A DNA stretch of 38,015 nucleotides. It comes from Bacteroidales bacterium. GTDB lineage: Bacteria > Bacteroidota > Bacteroidia > Bacteroidales > WCHB1-69. Both the position numbers and the translations under genes were made by a program. The notes beneath the pieces were generated by a model. It had not been told where the DNA came from. It saw nothing but the letters and a program-made list of their open reading frames with translations, and searched no databases. Shown here piece after piece: positions 18,496 through 26,361 of this stretch. Location: the NCBI GenBank assembly GCA_017525505.1, contig JAFXSR010000001.1, positions 1 through 38,015 of the forward strand, given 5' to 3'. Numbering within the stretch: position 1 is the stretch's first letter; the number at the start of each line of letters is the position of its first letter.

Positions 18496-19980
18496 ATGAA
18501 ATCAAGGCATATATTATCATTTTTTGTGTTCTTATTGATGGCTTTTTCGCTGTTCACTTGCCGGAAGGATGAAAATGTTCCGCTGGACCAGTTCGAGATC
18601 ATACAGGAGGATGTCACGGTGACGGCCACAACAGCTTCGTTTAAGGTGGATTATGTGTATGGAAATCACAATTACGTTTGGCTGGATCATGTGAATATCC
18701 ATTTCAGCAAGGATAAAGAGATGTCAAGTCCTATCCAAGTCTAGTGTGAGCTGAGAAGTGAGGGAAATGGCGGCCACTTTTTCCAGGTGACCCTGAATAA
18801 CCTTGAGGCGAAGACTACTTATTACTATTACTATGAGGTGGCCAATGCCATCAATGCTATCAATACGGAAGTGAAAGAATTCACCACCAATGACTATGGC
18901 ATTCCTTCAGTGACCACCAACACTGTGTCCTCTATTACGGCGACATCCGCTGTTTGTGGCGGTAATGTCACTTCTGATGATGGTTATTCGGTTACAGCTC
19001 GTGGTGTCTGCTGGAGTACCTCGCAAGGTTCGACGGTAAACAACAGCCATACTACCAATGGTAGCGGGACAGGTAGTTTTTCGAGCACTATGACTGGACT
19101 TGCGCCGGGCGCTACCTACTATGTTCGGGCCTACGCCACCAATAGTACTGGTACGGCGTACGGGGAGCAAAGGAGTTTCACGACAACATCCAATTGCCCC
19201 AGTACAGTTACAGATTATGATGGTAATATTTATTACACTGTGCAAATTGGAAGCCAATGTTGGATGAAGCAGAACTTGCGCACTACGCACTATGCCAATG
19301 GGGCAAGCATTGCCTTGGGCAGCAGCACCAGCACCACAACAGCCTACCGCTATTATCCGAACAATAATAGCTCGAATGTGAGTACTTACGGCTACTTGTA
19401 CAACTGGCCAGCAGTGATGCACGGGGCGAGCTCCAGCAGCAGCAATCCGAGCGGCGTGCAGTGCATCTGTCCCAACGGCTGGCATGTGCCCAGTGATGCG
19501 GAGTGGGTCCAGCTGACCAATTATGTGAGAAGTTAACCCCAGTATCTATGTAATGGAAACAGCGCGAATATTGCCAAGGCCTTGGCATCTACCACGGGCT
19601 GGAGCAACAGTACCACACCATGTGCAGTGGGCAATAATCCCCACTCCAATAATGCGACAGGTTTTACAATTTACAATGCTGGTAATTATGGCAGTGAATA
19701 TCCAAATCCATACGGTGGTGCGTCTTTCTGGAGCACTACCTGGTATAATGGGGATGGAGTAGGTTATCACTCTCTTGGTGTTTATAGCACAGATTTGAAT
19801 TGGTATTTTGTGGAAAGTATAGAACGTTGGAATAACGGTAGTGATTATTATAAGGTAACGTATGATTATTCCTACGAGGGACAATATCCTGTCAGTTACA
19901 GAAAGTCATACTATGAAGTTTGGGAAGGAGGTAATTACACGGGATATTCTGGCATGACCGAATACGAATATGTCAAGTAA
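18496..19980 (+). pseudogene. FISUMP-domain lipoprotein gene interrupted by two in-frame stops
   Basis: One reading frame runs the full length but is broken by TAG at 18742-18744 and TAA at 19534-19536, with no frameshift. The start MKSRHILSFFVFLLMAFSLFTC is a lipoprotein signal. FN3-like repeats follow ('VTARGVCWSTSQGSTV', 'GLAPGATYYVRAYATNSTG'). Then comes the FISUMP domain ('DYDGNIYYTVQIGSQCWMKQ', 'YGYLYNWPAVMHGA', 'CPNGWHVPSDAEW'). At the second stop the text reads YVRS-stop-PQYLCNGN, where the paralogue at 25301 reads YVGSQSQYVCDGN, so a Gln codon probably became TAA. The C-terminal 50 residues are Tyr-rich and lack the usual SVRCVKD end. Only an 82-residue first fragment would be made unless stops are read through. 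Confidence 0.85.
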
Positions 19981-20496
19981 TCAGTGTCGTGTCACATGCT
20001 CAATCGCTTCTTCCAAGCTCACTTCTTCCTCGCCTAAACGGGCGTATTCGTAGCCCATCTCAATGGCTTTCTCCGCAGGATAGAGGAAATAGGTGCAGGT
20101 GCATTCGGCACACAGCTCCCCGTCAGGGTTGCGGATCTCGCCATGCACCACCGCTATGTTTCTTTTCTGCTCCACCAGCTTGGCGGTAAGCAGAATGTAA
20201 GGCCAGGTGGTGTTGACATTCTTGCGGTAACGCATCTCCATTTTGGCGGTCACACCGGCCGTCTGCAGTTGGTAAAAGACCACCCAGCCGCATATTTCGT
20301 CTAACAAGGTGGCCTGAATGCCACCATGCAGAGTATCTACCCAGCTGACAAAATTGGGGTTGGCTTTCCAAGGTGAAATCACCTGCTCGCCGTCCCAGTA
20401 AAAGTGCATGTGTACCCCCATGGGGTTGTCGGGGTTGCAACCGAAACAATTGTAACCGTGTGTATTGCCAATCCACGGATTGATAATGTTTTTCAT
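19981..20496 (-). CDS. PaaI-type hotdog-fold thioesterase
   Basis: The 171-residue protein has a single hotdog domain. 'NCFGCNPDNPMGVHMHF' opens it and 'DTLHGGIQATLLDEICGW' is the HGG...DE motif of 4HBT/PaaI acyl-CoA thioesterases. A C-terminal acidic helix follows. The likely reaction is hydrolysis of an acyl- or aryl-CoA; the substrate cannot be told from sequence. It lies 33 bases after the cupin gene and is probably co-transcribed with it. Its stop codon directly abuts the stop of the convergent FISUMP pseudogene (19980/19981) with no gap. Confidence 0.87.
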   Translation of the reverse strand: MKNIINPWIGNTHGYNCFGCNPDNPMGVHMHFYWDGEQVISPWKANPNFVSWVDTLHGGIQATLLDEICGWVVFYQLQTAGVTAKMEMRYRKNVNTTWPYILLTAKLVEQKRNIAVVHGEIRNPDGELCAECTCTYFLYPAEKAIEMGYEYARLGEEEVSLEEAIEHVTRH

Positions 20497-20529
20497 GGGA
20501 TATCGTTTTATGTTTTTACAGATTTCTAT

Positions 20530-20874
20530 CTACTTGAGAATGCAAGCCAAAAAGCGGATGTCTTTGCCACTGTTGTTGGCGATGCTGTGCCTGTCGCCAT
20601 TGCCCGTGAACACCACATCCCCTGCATGGATTACCGCCTGTGTGTCGTTGTCGGTCACAATGGCCTCGCCTTCCAACATATAATAAATCTCGGCATCCGG
20701 CTGATGTGAATGTTCTTTGATCTTGCTGCCCGAGGGAAGGGTGATGACGTTGAACATCAATGCTTTGTCTAACATCTCCTCGGGTGTGAGAATGATGTCC
20801 TTGGAAATTCTTCCTTCTATATTGCCGCTGTTCTCCACAACGCTTATGGCAATGTTCTTTTTGTACTTGATCAT
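20530..20874 (-). CDS. Small single-domain cupin protein
   Basis: The 114-residue protein is one cupin_2 barrel. Motif 1 is 'EHSHQPDAEIYYMLEGEAIV' with the two His and the Glu that usually hold a metal. Motif 2 is 'GDVVFTGNGDRHSIAN', giving the last His. It may be a metal-dependent enzyme or a small-molecule binding protein; there is no basis for a specific substrate. Its promoter (20897-20904) abuts the hutH terminator. The thioesterase gene follows 33 bases downstream. Confidence 0.85.
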   Translation of the reverse strand: MIKYKKNIAISVVENSGNIEGRISKDIILTPEEMLDKALMFNVITLPSGSKIKEHSHQPDAEIYYMLEGEAIVTDNDTQAVIHAGDVVFTGNGDRHSIANNSGKDIRFLACILK

Positions 20875-20896
20875 TTTTTCTGATATTTAGAAGGTG

Positions 20897-20904
20897 CAAA
20901 AATA
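20897..20904 (-). promoter_or_regulatory. TAnnTTTG -7 box of the cupin gene
   Basis: The minus strand reads TATTTTTG about 22 bases before the cupin ATG. It begins immediately after the T tract of the hutH terminator. Confidence 0.6.
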
Positions 20905-20905
20905 C

Positions 20906-20933
20906 AAAAAAAAGAGAGGTGTTAGCCTCTCTT
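20906..20933 (-). terminator. Intrinsic terminator of hutH
   Basis: On the minus strand AAGAGAGG pairs with CCTCTCTT around CTAACA, and a run of T follows. It stands 56 bases after the hutH stop. Confidence 0.88.
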
Positions 20934-20950
20934 ATATTCAAATTTACGCA

Positions 20951-20967
20951 GACGCACGCAGTGCGTC
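20951..20967. repeat. Short perfect palindrome downstream of hutH
   Basis: GACGCAC-GCA-GTGCGTC is a perfect 7-bp hairpin next to degenerate CTGTAACCTGTAACC repeats (20971-20996). Similar GACGCAC palindromes are commonly dispersed in Bacteroidota intergenic DNA; a second copy was not found in this window. Confidence 0.6.
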
Positions 20968-20988
20968 CCTACTGTAACCTGTAACCTG

Positions 20989-22485
20989 TTAACTGATCTC
21001 CACTTCCACTCCCTGCACAAATTCCTGAGCTTTCACCATCAGCTCATGCATATAGCGGTCGTTCTCCACAAAAGGCACCGTCTTGCGGAAGCTGGCCACA
21101 AATTCTTCGATGAAGGGTGAGGATTTCAGCGGCTTGCGGAATTCCAGCGCCTGGGCGGCGTTGAACAGCTCTATGGCCAAAATCTTCTCCACATTGTTCA
21201 CTACCAGATAGCACTTGGTGGCGGCGTTGGCACCCATACTCACGTGGTCTTCCTGCCCTTGTGACGATTCTACAGAGTCGGTGGAGCAGGGCATGGTGAA
21301 TGCCTTGTTCTGGTTGACGATAGAGGCTGCGGTATATTGCGGAATCATAAAGCCAGAGTTCAGTCCGGGGTTCTTTACCAGGAATGAGGGCAGCTCGCGT
21401 TTGCCGGCAATCAGCTGATAAATACGGCGTTCGGAAATGTTGCCGAGTTCGGCCATCGCCATGGCTAAGAAGTCCAGTACCAATGCCAACGGCTGTCCAT
21501 GGAAGTTGCCGGCCGAGATGATGAGGTCTTCGTCGGGGAAAACTGTGGGGTTGTCGGTCACCGAGTTGATTTCAGTCTCCACTACATTTTTCACATGTTG
21601 GATGGAGTCTTTGCTGGCGCCGTGGACCTGCGGCATGCAGCGGAAAGAGTAGGGGTCTTGCACGTGTTTCTTCTCTCTCTTGATGATTTCGGAACCTTCC
21701 AGCAGATGGCTGATATGGGTGGCGGTGAGAATTTGTCCCACATGTGGTCTTACTAAATGCACGTTGAGGTTGAAAGGCTCGATACGGCCGTCGAAAGCTT
21801 CCAAAGATACGGTTCCGATGATGTCGGCTAACCATGAGAGTTTTTCGGCTTTCAGCAACAGCCAGACAGCGTAGCTGCTCATGAACTGGGTGCCGTTCAG
21901 CAAAGCCAAACCTTCCTTCGATTTCAGCGTGATAGGCTCCCAGCCGAATTTTTGGTTGATTTCCTCGGCGGCATATTTCTTGCCTCTGTAATAAACTTCT
22001 CCCATGCCAATCAATGGCAGGCAGAGATGTGCCAGCGGAGCAAGGTCGCCTGAAGCTCCCAGTGAGCCTTGCTGATACACCACGGGATATACTCCATTGT
22101 TGAAAAAGTCAATCAGTCGCTGGATGGTGACCAACTGCGCGCCAGAATGGCCGTATGACAGTGACTGAACCTTGAGCAGCAGCATGATGCGCACGATTTC
22201 CTGAGGCACTTCTTCACCGAAACCGCAGGCATGAGACATCACGAGATTTTTTTGCAGGGCTGAAAGGTCGTTGCTGGAAATGCTGGTGTTGCACAGCGAA
22301 CCGAAACCAGTGGTGACTCCATATACGGGCACCTTGCTGTTTTTCATTTTTTCATCTAAATAGTTGCGGCATTTCTCAATGGCCGCTGTCGCTTCTTCCG
22401 AAAGCTCCAGCTTGATTTTCTTGTCCAGAATCTTCTTGATTATCTCAAGGTTGATCAGTTCCGAGGAGATTTGATGTTTCTTCAT
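20989..22485 (-). CDS. hutH: Histidine ammonia-lyase
   Basis: HutH deaminates L-histidine to trans-urocanate, the first step of histidine use. The 498-residue length is normal. The MIO prosthetic group forms from Ala-Ser-Gly at residues 144-146 in 'QGSLGASGDLAPLAHL'. The catalytic-loop Tyr is in 'VYGVTTGFG' (residue 55). His85 in 'MSHACGFG' fits histidine rather than Phe/Tyr lyases. 'FRCMPQVHG' is also typical. An upstream in-frame start at 22605 is rejected because a TAnnTTTG promoter lies at 22520-22527. hutU, hutI and ftcD are not adjacent, so the hut pathway is dispersed here. Confidence 0.93.
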   Translation of the reverse strand: MKKHQISSELINLEIIKKILDKKIKLELSEEATAAIEKCRNYLDEKMKNSKVPVYGVTTGFGSLCNTSISSNDLSALQKNLVMSHACGFGEEVPQEIVRIMLLLKVQSLSYGHSGAQLVTIQRLIDFFNNGVYPVVYQQGSLGASGDLAPLAHLCLPLIGMGEVYYRGKKYAAEEINQKFGWEPITLKSKEGLALLNGTQFMSSYAVWLLLKAEKLSWLADIIGTVSLEAFDGRIEPFNLNVHLVRPHVGQILTATHISHLLEGSEIIKREKKHVQDPYSFRCMPQVHGASKDSIQHVKNVVETEINSVTDNPTVFPDEDLIISAGNFHGQPLALVLDFLAMAMAELGNISERRIYQLIAGKRELPSFLVKNPGLNSGFMIPQYTAASIVNQNKAFTMPCSTDSVESSQGQEDHVSMGANAATKCYLVVNNVEKILAIELFNAAQALEFRKPLKSSPFIEEFVASFRKTVPFVENDRYMHELMVKAQEFVQGVEVEIS

Positions 22486-22519
22486 ATTATATATTTTTTT
22501 GACATTACTTTCTAGGTTG

Positions 22520-22527
22520 CAAAGATA
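22520..22527 (-). promoter_or_regulatory. TAnnTTTG -7 box of hutH
   Basis: The minus strand reads TATCTTTG 35 bases upstream of the hutH ATG; a TTTTG at 22545-22549 could serve as -33 with a slightly short spacer. It fixes the hutH start at 22485. Confidence 0.65.
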
Positions 22528-22550
22528 AAAAAATTTTTTTATCGCAAAAG

Positions 22551-22582
22551 TTTGTTTGTTTGAAAAATTATGTTTATTTTTG
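22551..22582 (+). promoter_or_regulatory. Promoter of the four-helix-bundle gene, divergent from hutH
   Basis: A -33 TTTG at 22551-22554 (in a TTTGTTTGTTTG run) is separated by 20 bases from the -7 box TATTTTTG at 22575-22582. This is a textbook Bacteroidota promoter, 28 bases before the ATG at 22611. It lies back to back with the hutH promoter. Confidence 0.72.
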
Positions 22583-22610
22583 CAGAATGAAATTTTAAAT
22601 AACACAAAAA

Positions 22611-23045
22611 ATGAATGAACAAGAGAACCCCGTAAGTTTTTTCAGATTCGAGGATTTGAGAATTTACGCCAAGGCGTTGGATTATATCAATTGGCTCCAT
22701 GGCGTTGTACCTATGTTCCCTTCTGACAAGAAAGCGGCTTTAGGCGACATGTTCCTGAAGTCAGCCCAGAGTATCGCCCTGAATATCGCAGAGGGCTCAT
22801 CCCGCAACAAAGCTCAGTTTGTTTACTATCTGAAGATGGCTAAAAGCTCTGTGAGAGAATGCGTTGTCTATACAGAGATCGCTTCTGGTCTTAACGCTAT
22901 CAATGCGGAACAAAAAGACTATTCCCGCAATCAGTTGATGGAACTGACCAAGATGATCGGCTCGTTGGTGGCTTCCCTCCAGCGTTCGGTTGCCCCCGGA
23001 AGCTCTCGTGAGGATGACATCGACGAACTGAATGATATGATGTAG
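22611..23045 (+). CDS. Four-helix-bundle protein (TIGR02436-like)
   Basis: The 144-residue protein has the family opening 'FRFEDLRIYAKALDYINWLH', then 'MFLKSAQSIALNIAEGSSR' and 'KMAKSSVRECVVYTEIAS'. The IAEG(S)xR helix is the hallmark of the small four-helix-bundle proteins once called S23 because they are encoded in 23S rRNA intervening sequences. Here the gene is free-standing with its own promoter and terminator. Molecular function is unknown in the family. It is only distantly similar to the protein at 26362. Confidence 0.88.
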   Translation: MNEQENPVSFFRFEDLRIYAKALDYINWLHGVVPMFPSDKKAALGDMFLKSAQSIALNIAEGSSRNKAQFVYYLKMAKSSVRECVVYTEIASGLNAINAEQKDYSRNQLMELTKMIGSLVASLQRSVAPGSSREDDIDELNDMM

Positions 23046-23076
23046 CCGTATCATTAATTTTTAACAAAGACAGCGT

Positions 23077-23104
23077 AGGCTGATTCGTGTCAGCCTGTTT
23101 TTTT
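23077..23104 (+). terminator. Intrinsic terminator of the four-helix-bundle gene
   Basis: Stem AGGCTGA (23077-23083) with TCAGCCT (23090-23096), loop TTCGTG, then G and seven T. It serves the plus-strand gene and reaches the 3' end of convergent hydF. Confidence 0.88.
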
Positions 23105-24278
23105 ATTTTCTGAAAATTTCAGTGGCACGGTCGAAGATTCCGTTGACAAGCGACAGCGTCATGCCGTAATTGCTCACCGGAATATTCCTGTCGGTGATTT
23201 CCTTGATGCGGTTCATCAGCTGGCGCTTGGTCACCATGCATCCTCCGCATTGAATGGCCATGCTGATATTGTCCAAAGAGGGGAGAGGTGACAATGCCGC
23301 AACAAACTGGAAGTTTAACTTCTTCCCGGTAAATTGCTGTATCAGTCGGGGCAGTTTGTGTCGGCCTATGTCCTCACAGGAACTGAGGTGCGTGCATGAT
23401 TCCAGCATCAGGATGGTGTCCCCATCCTGCAATTGCCGCAGATGCTGTGTTCCTTGGATGAATTTGTCAAAATTGCCCTTGGAGCGGGCCAGCACAATGC
23501 TGAAACCCGTCAGCGGAATGCTGGCCGGCACGATTTTAGCGACTTCTCCGAAGACCTGGCTGTCGGTGATGACCAGATCCGGCCGGTGGATGGCCAAATA
23601 GGTGGACAGCTCCGACGGCTGCAGGCAGATGGCAATGGCTTTGTTGTCGAGGATGTTGCGGATCACTTGCACTTGTGGCAGAATCAACCGTCCTTCGGGA
23701 GCCTCGGAGTCCTGAGGCATCACTAGCACGATGGTCTCGCCTTCGTGGATAATCTCGTCTAAAAGATTCTCCTGCCGGTAGGCCGAGGCGGGAGTGGCCT
23801 TGACAATAGCCTGTACCAATTCTTCCAAACCTTGCTTGGTGGCGGCACTGCATTCCACAACTGGTGCGCCGAGGCTTTCCAATCGCTCACGGCAGGATGC
23901 CGTCAAGGATTGTAAATCGGCCTTGTTATGTACTATTATATAAGGTAAATCGTATTCTTTGAATTGCCGAATTACGTCTTCCTCCTCCTTGCCTAGCTGG
24001 TTGCTGCTGATAAGTAGCAGGGCTATATCGATGATTTTCAGACTCTCTAAACTTTTGGCCACACGTTTCTCGCCTACCTCTCCGCTGTCGTCCAGACCGG
24101 CGGTGTCCACCAAAACGCAGGGACCGATGCCGAAAATCTCCATACTCTTTTTCACAGGGTCGGTGGTGGTGCCTGCCACGTCCGACACAATGGCAATGTC
24201 CTGTCCCGCCAATGCGTTGATTAACATGCTTTTGCCCTGGTTTCTTCGTCCGAATATTCCGATATGTACTTTGCTCAT
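23103..24278 (-). CDS. hydF: [FeFe] hydrogenase maturation GTPase HydF
   Basis: HydF is the scaffold on which HydE and HydG build the 2Fe subcluster before transfer to apo-hydrogenase. The 391-residue protein has an Era-like GTPase domain: 'GRRNQGKS' (10-17), 'TTTD' (37-40), 'DTAG' (58-61) and 'NKAD' (118-121). Dimerisation and FeS domains follow. The cluster motif is C295-T-H297 and C344-G-G-C347. The usual HCxxC histidine is replaced by Gln343, while the three Cys ligands are intact. I start at the Met at 24278; an in-frame Met eight codons upstream is possible. hydE, hydG and the hydrogenase are not in the window, but HydF implies they exist elsewhere. Confidence 0.93.
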   Translation of the reverse strand: MSKVHIGIFGRRNQGKSMLINALAGQDIAIVSDVAGTTTDPVKKSMEIFGIGPCVLVDTAGLDDSGEVGEKRVAKSLESLKIIDIALLLISSNQLGKEEEDVIRQFKEYDLPYIIVHNKADLQSLTASCRERLESLGAPVVECSAATKQGLEELVQAIVKATPASAYRQENLLDEIIHEGETIVLVMPQDSEAPEGRLILPQVQVIRNILDNKAIAICLQPSELSTYLAIHRPDLVITDSQVFGEVAKIVPASIPLTGFSIVLARSKGNFDKFIQGTQHLRQLQDGDTILMLESCTHLSSCEDIGRHKLPRLIQQFTGKKLNFQFVAALSPLPSLDNISMAIQCGGCMVTKRQLMNRIKEITDRNIPVSNYGMTLSLVNGIFDRATEIFRK

Positions 24279-24299
24279 GCTGCTCAATTTTTTTCGCTG

Positions 24300-24307
24300 C
24301 AAATTTA
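24300..24307 (-). promoter_or_regulatory. TAnnTTTG -7 box of hydF
   Basis: The minus strand reads TAAATTTG about 22 bases upstream of the hydF ATG at 24278. This favours the downstream Met over the one at 24302. Confidence 0.5.
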
Positions 24308-24544
24308 CTCAAATCTAATGAAACTTAATCTGCACTATATGAAAAAACAGTATACTTTATAGGCGTTCAGGCTGCTATTTATATGTTTCAGCGCTCCATA
24401 ACACAGAAAATGATAGACAGTTGTTAATATTTGACTATTTTAATAATTTATAATTGTTAAAATATTATGCTTGAATTTTTAATATATTGACTTTCAATGC
24501 ATAAAAATTTTTCGGAGTTGGTGGATTTATGTCGTTTTTCTAAG

Positions 24545-24552
24545 TACTTTTG
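24545..24552 (+). promoter_or_regulatory. TAnnTTTG -7 box of the DUF5618 gene
   Basis: TACTTTTG lies 30 bases before the ATG at 24583. The 24310-24540 stretch upstream is AT-rich and shows no gene. Confidence 0.6.
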
Positions 24553-24582
24553 CAATTGGAATAAACGATAAAATTTTTTGAA

Positions 24583-24978
24583 ATGGAAAATCCTATTGAT
24601 GAAGCCAGAAGATATGTTTCCAATGCGAAAGACGTCATTAAGAATGCGAATTATGATCGCAAGTTCAAAATGTATATGGATGGAAAGTATGTGAAAATGG
24701 CAGGCGATACACTTTGGAAGGGTTGTCTGATTGCGTTGGATGCAGTGCTGAACATCCGTAAGGGCAAAGGCCGTCCTACAATTGAAAAATACAAAGAAGC
24801 CGCAGGCAAAAGAGACCAGAAGCTATTGGCATATATTGTAACCGGCTACGATACTATGCATTTATATATGGGGTATGACGGAACGGGAAATAAAAAGACC
24901 TGTGATTCCGGCTTTGACTATGCCAATATGATCATTGACCGCTGTGCTTTGCTGATGCCTGAGATCGTCAGCGCATGA
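24583..24978 (+). CDS. DUF5618 family protein
   Basis: The 131-residue all-helical protein ('MENPIDEARRYVSNAKDVIK') matches the pattern I associate with DUF5618, a Bacteroidota family: 'DGKYVKMAGDTLWKGCLIAL' and 'TGYDTMHLYMGYDGT'. These are small HEPN-like four-helix proteins of unknown function. No toxin or antitoxin partner is next to it. It has its own -7 box and appears monocistronic. Confidence 0.75.
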   Translation: MENPIDEARRYVSNAKDVIKNANYDRKFKMYMDGKYVKMAGDTLWKGCLIALDAVLNIRKGKGRPTIEKYKEAAGKRDQKLLAYIVTGYDTMHLYMGYDGTGNKKTCDSGFDYANMIIDRCALLMPEIVSA

Positions 24979-25300
24979 TAATTTGCTATAGATATACCCT
25001 CGCAGGTAGTTTATTCTAAATAGTTTATTGCGGTTTTATGAATACAGTTATATCCTTGCTAAGGGTTTTATTTCGATAGATGGAGGTATTATCCTCTTCT
25101 GTGTGTTTTTCGTCGTATACACTATGGCATCGAAGATGCCACATTTTAGTAATCCCAAACGGGAGTCTGGAGGTGTGGACAGGGATTGCCGAAAAAAATG
25201 CAAAATCAGAGCAACGAATTTTCGTTTTTTACGTCTTTTGTATTATAAGGTATGAAAATACAATCTGATTATATCGTAAATTACAAAAATTCAATATGTT
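24979..25300. other. Intergenic region, nothing recognised
   Basis: This 322-base gap has no supported gene; a short open frame at 25028-25255 shows no family features or initiation signal. No clean terminator or TAnnTTTG box was found. Confidence 0.5.
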
Positions 25301-26194
25301 ATGAAAAATATTAAACTCCTGTCTGTTTTTTTGTTTTCTATACTTTTGTGTCTTTCACTTGCCATCGTGTCATGTCATAAAGAAAAACTGAGCAATAATC
25401 AAAATAATACCGGTACTGAGGTTCCGAGTGGAAGCGAAGATCCAGGAGATGAACCTGGTGGTGGAGAAGGTGGAGATCCTGGTAGTGGTGAAGAAACAGG
25501 AGATCATGTCATTTCCAATGGTGTGACAGATGCCGACGGAAATCAATATGCTACGGTTGTATTGGGTAATCAGGAGTGGATGGCCCAGAGTCTCCGTGTC
25601 ACTCATTATGCCGATGGTACAGCAATTCCGATGGGAACGGATGGACAGTGGAGTGACACAGATCCCTATCGTTACGCTCCTGCCGGAGATGAAACTAAAG
25701 TCGAACAGTGGGGTTATTTGTATAACTGGCCGGCGGTAATGCATGGCGCGGGTTCCACCACGGCCAACCCGTCAGGTGTGCAGGGTATTTGCCCCACAGG
25801 TTGGCATGTGCCCAGTAAGGCAGAGTGGGAACAACTGTTCAGTTATGTGGGTAGTCAGAGCCAGTATGTGTGCGATGGTAATCCTGCGCACATTGTTAAA
25901 TCGTTATGCGTTAACAAAGACTGGGAAAGTGCTGAAAGTGGCTTTGAATGCTGTCCGGGTTGGGAATCTTGGAACAATAACGCCACAGGTTTCTCCGCTT
26001 ATCCCTGTGGAACATACAATGGTAATTATATGGACCAAAACTTGGGTGCGCACTTTTGGAGTACCACGATGATCAATGTAAACTATAAGTTGATTGCTGC
26101 CCCCCGTTTCTATTGCTTTTCTCCTGATATTACAGGTATGGCCTCAGGCGGTCAGGTAGGTACCGCTGTCTCCCTCCGCTGCGTCAAAGACTGA
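25301..26194 (+). CDS. FISUMP-domain lipoprotein
   Basis: The 297-residue protein starts with a lipoprotein signal ending LAIVSC (Cys at residue 25). A flexible Gly/Glu/Asp/Pro linker follows (about 40-68), then the FISUMP domain: 'DADGNQYATVVLGNQEWMAQ', 'LRVTHYADGTAIP', 'YGYLYNWPAVMHGAG', 'CPTGWHVPSKAEWEQL', and the usual end 'SLRCVKD'. The fold is related to C-type-lectin/FGE-like domains; the function is unknown, presumed surface binding. It is the intact counterpart of the broken gene at 18496-19980 and of the gene at 35023-35799. Confidence 0.9.
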   Translation: MKNIKLLSVFLFSILLCLSLAIVSCHKEKLSNNQNNTGTEVPSGSEDPGDEPGGGEGGDPGSGEETGDHVISNGVTDADGNQYATVVLGNQEWMAQSLRVTHYADGTAIPMGTDGQWSDTDPYRYAPAGDETKVEQWGYLYNWPAVMHGAGSTTANPSGVQGICPTGWHVPSKAEWEQLFSYVGSQSQYVCDGNPAHIVKSLCVNKDWESAESGFECCPGWESWNNNATGFSAYPCGTYNGNYMDQNLGAHFWSTTMINVNYKLIAAPRFYCFSPDITGMASGGQVGTAVSLRCVKD

Positions 26195-26210
26195 TGCAGT
26201 CAATAGTTGA

Positions 26211-26361
26211 CAATGAACAGTTAACAGTTAACAGTTTTTTTTGCTAGGGAGAGGACAATAAGCAGAGGCCATTGTCTGTTATTTATTGTATAATCAGAGG
26301 CTAATTGTATCTGTTAGCCCGATCAAATCATAATTGTTAATTGTAAACTGTTAACTGCATT
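26211..26361. repeat. GTTAACA repeat patches between the FISUMP and four-helix-bundle genes
   Basis: AACAGTTAACAGTTAACAG lies just after the FISUMP stop (26217-26236). AATTGTTAATTG and AAACTGTTAACTG (about 26330-26350) sit just before the next gene. A larger block of the same motif follows that gene at 26725-26761. Confidence 0.7.

Noticed and set aside
18742..19536. Stop-codon recoding for the interrupted FISUMP gene
   Set aside because: Both TAG and TAA would have to be read through, while other genes in the window use TAA, TAG or TGA normally; ordinary gene decay is simpler.
24583..24978. Toxin-antitoxin (HEPN-MNT) system around DUF5618
   Set aside because: No nucleotidyltransferase or other partner gene adjoins it and no Rx4-6H motif was found.
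25028..25255. 75-codon plus frame between DUF5618 and the FISUMP gene
   Set aside because: No promoter, no conserved text and no clear initiation; kept as empty intergenic DNA.
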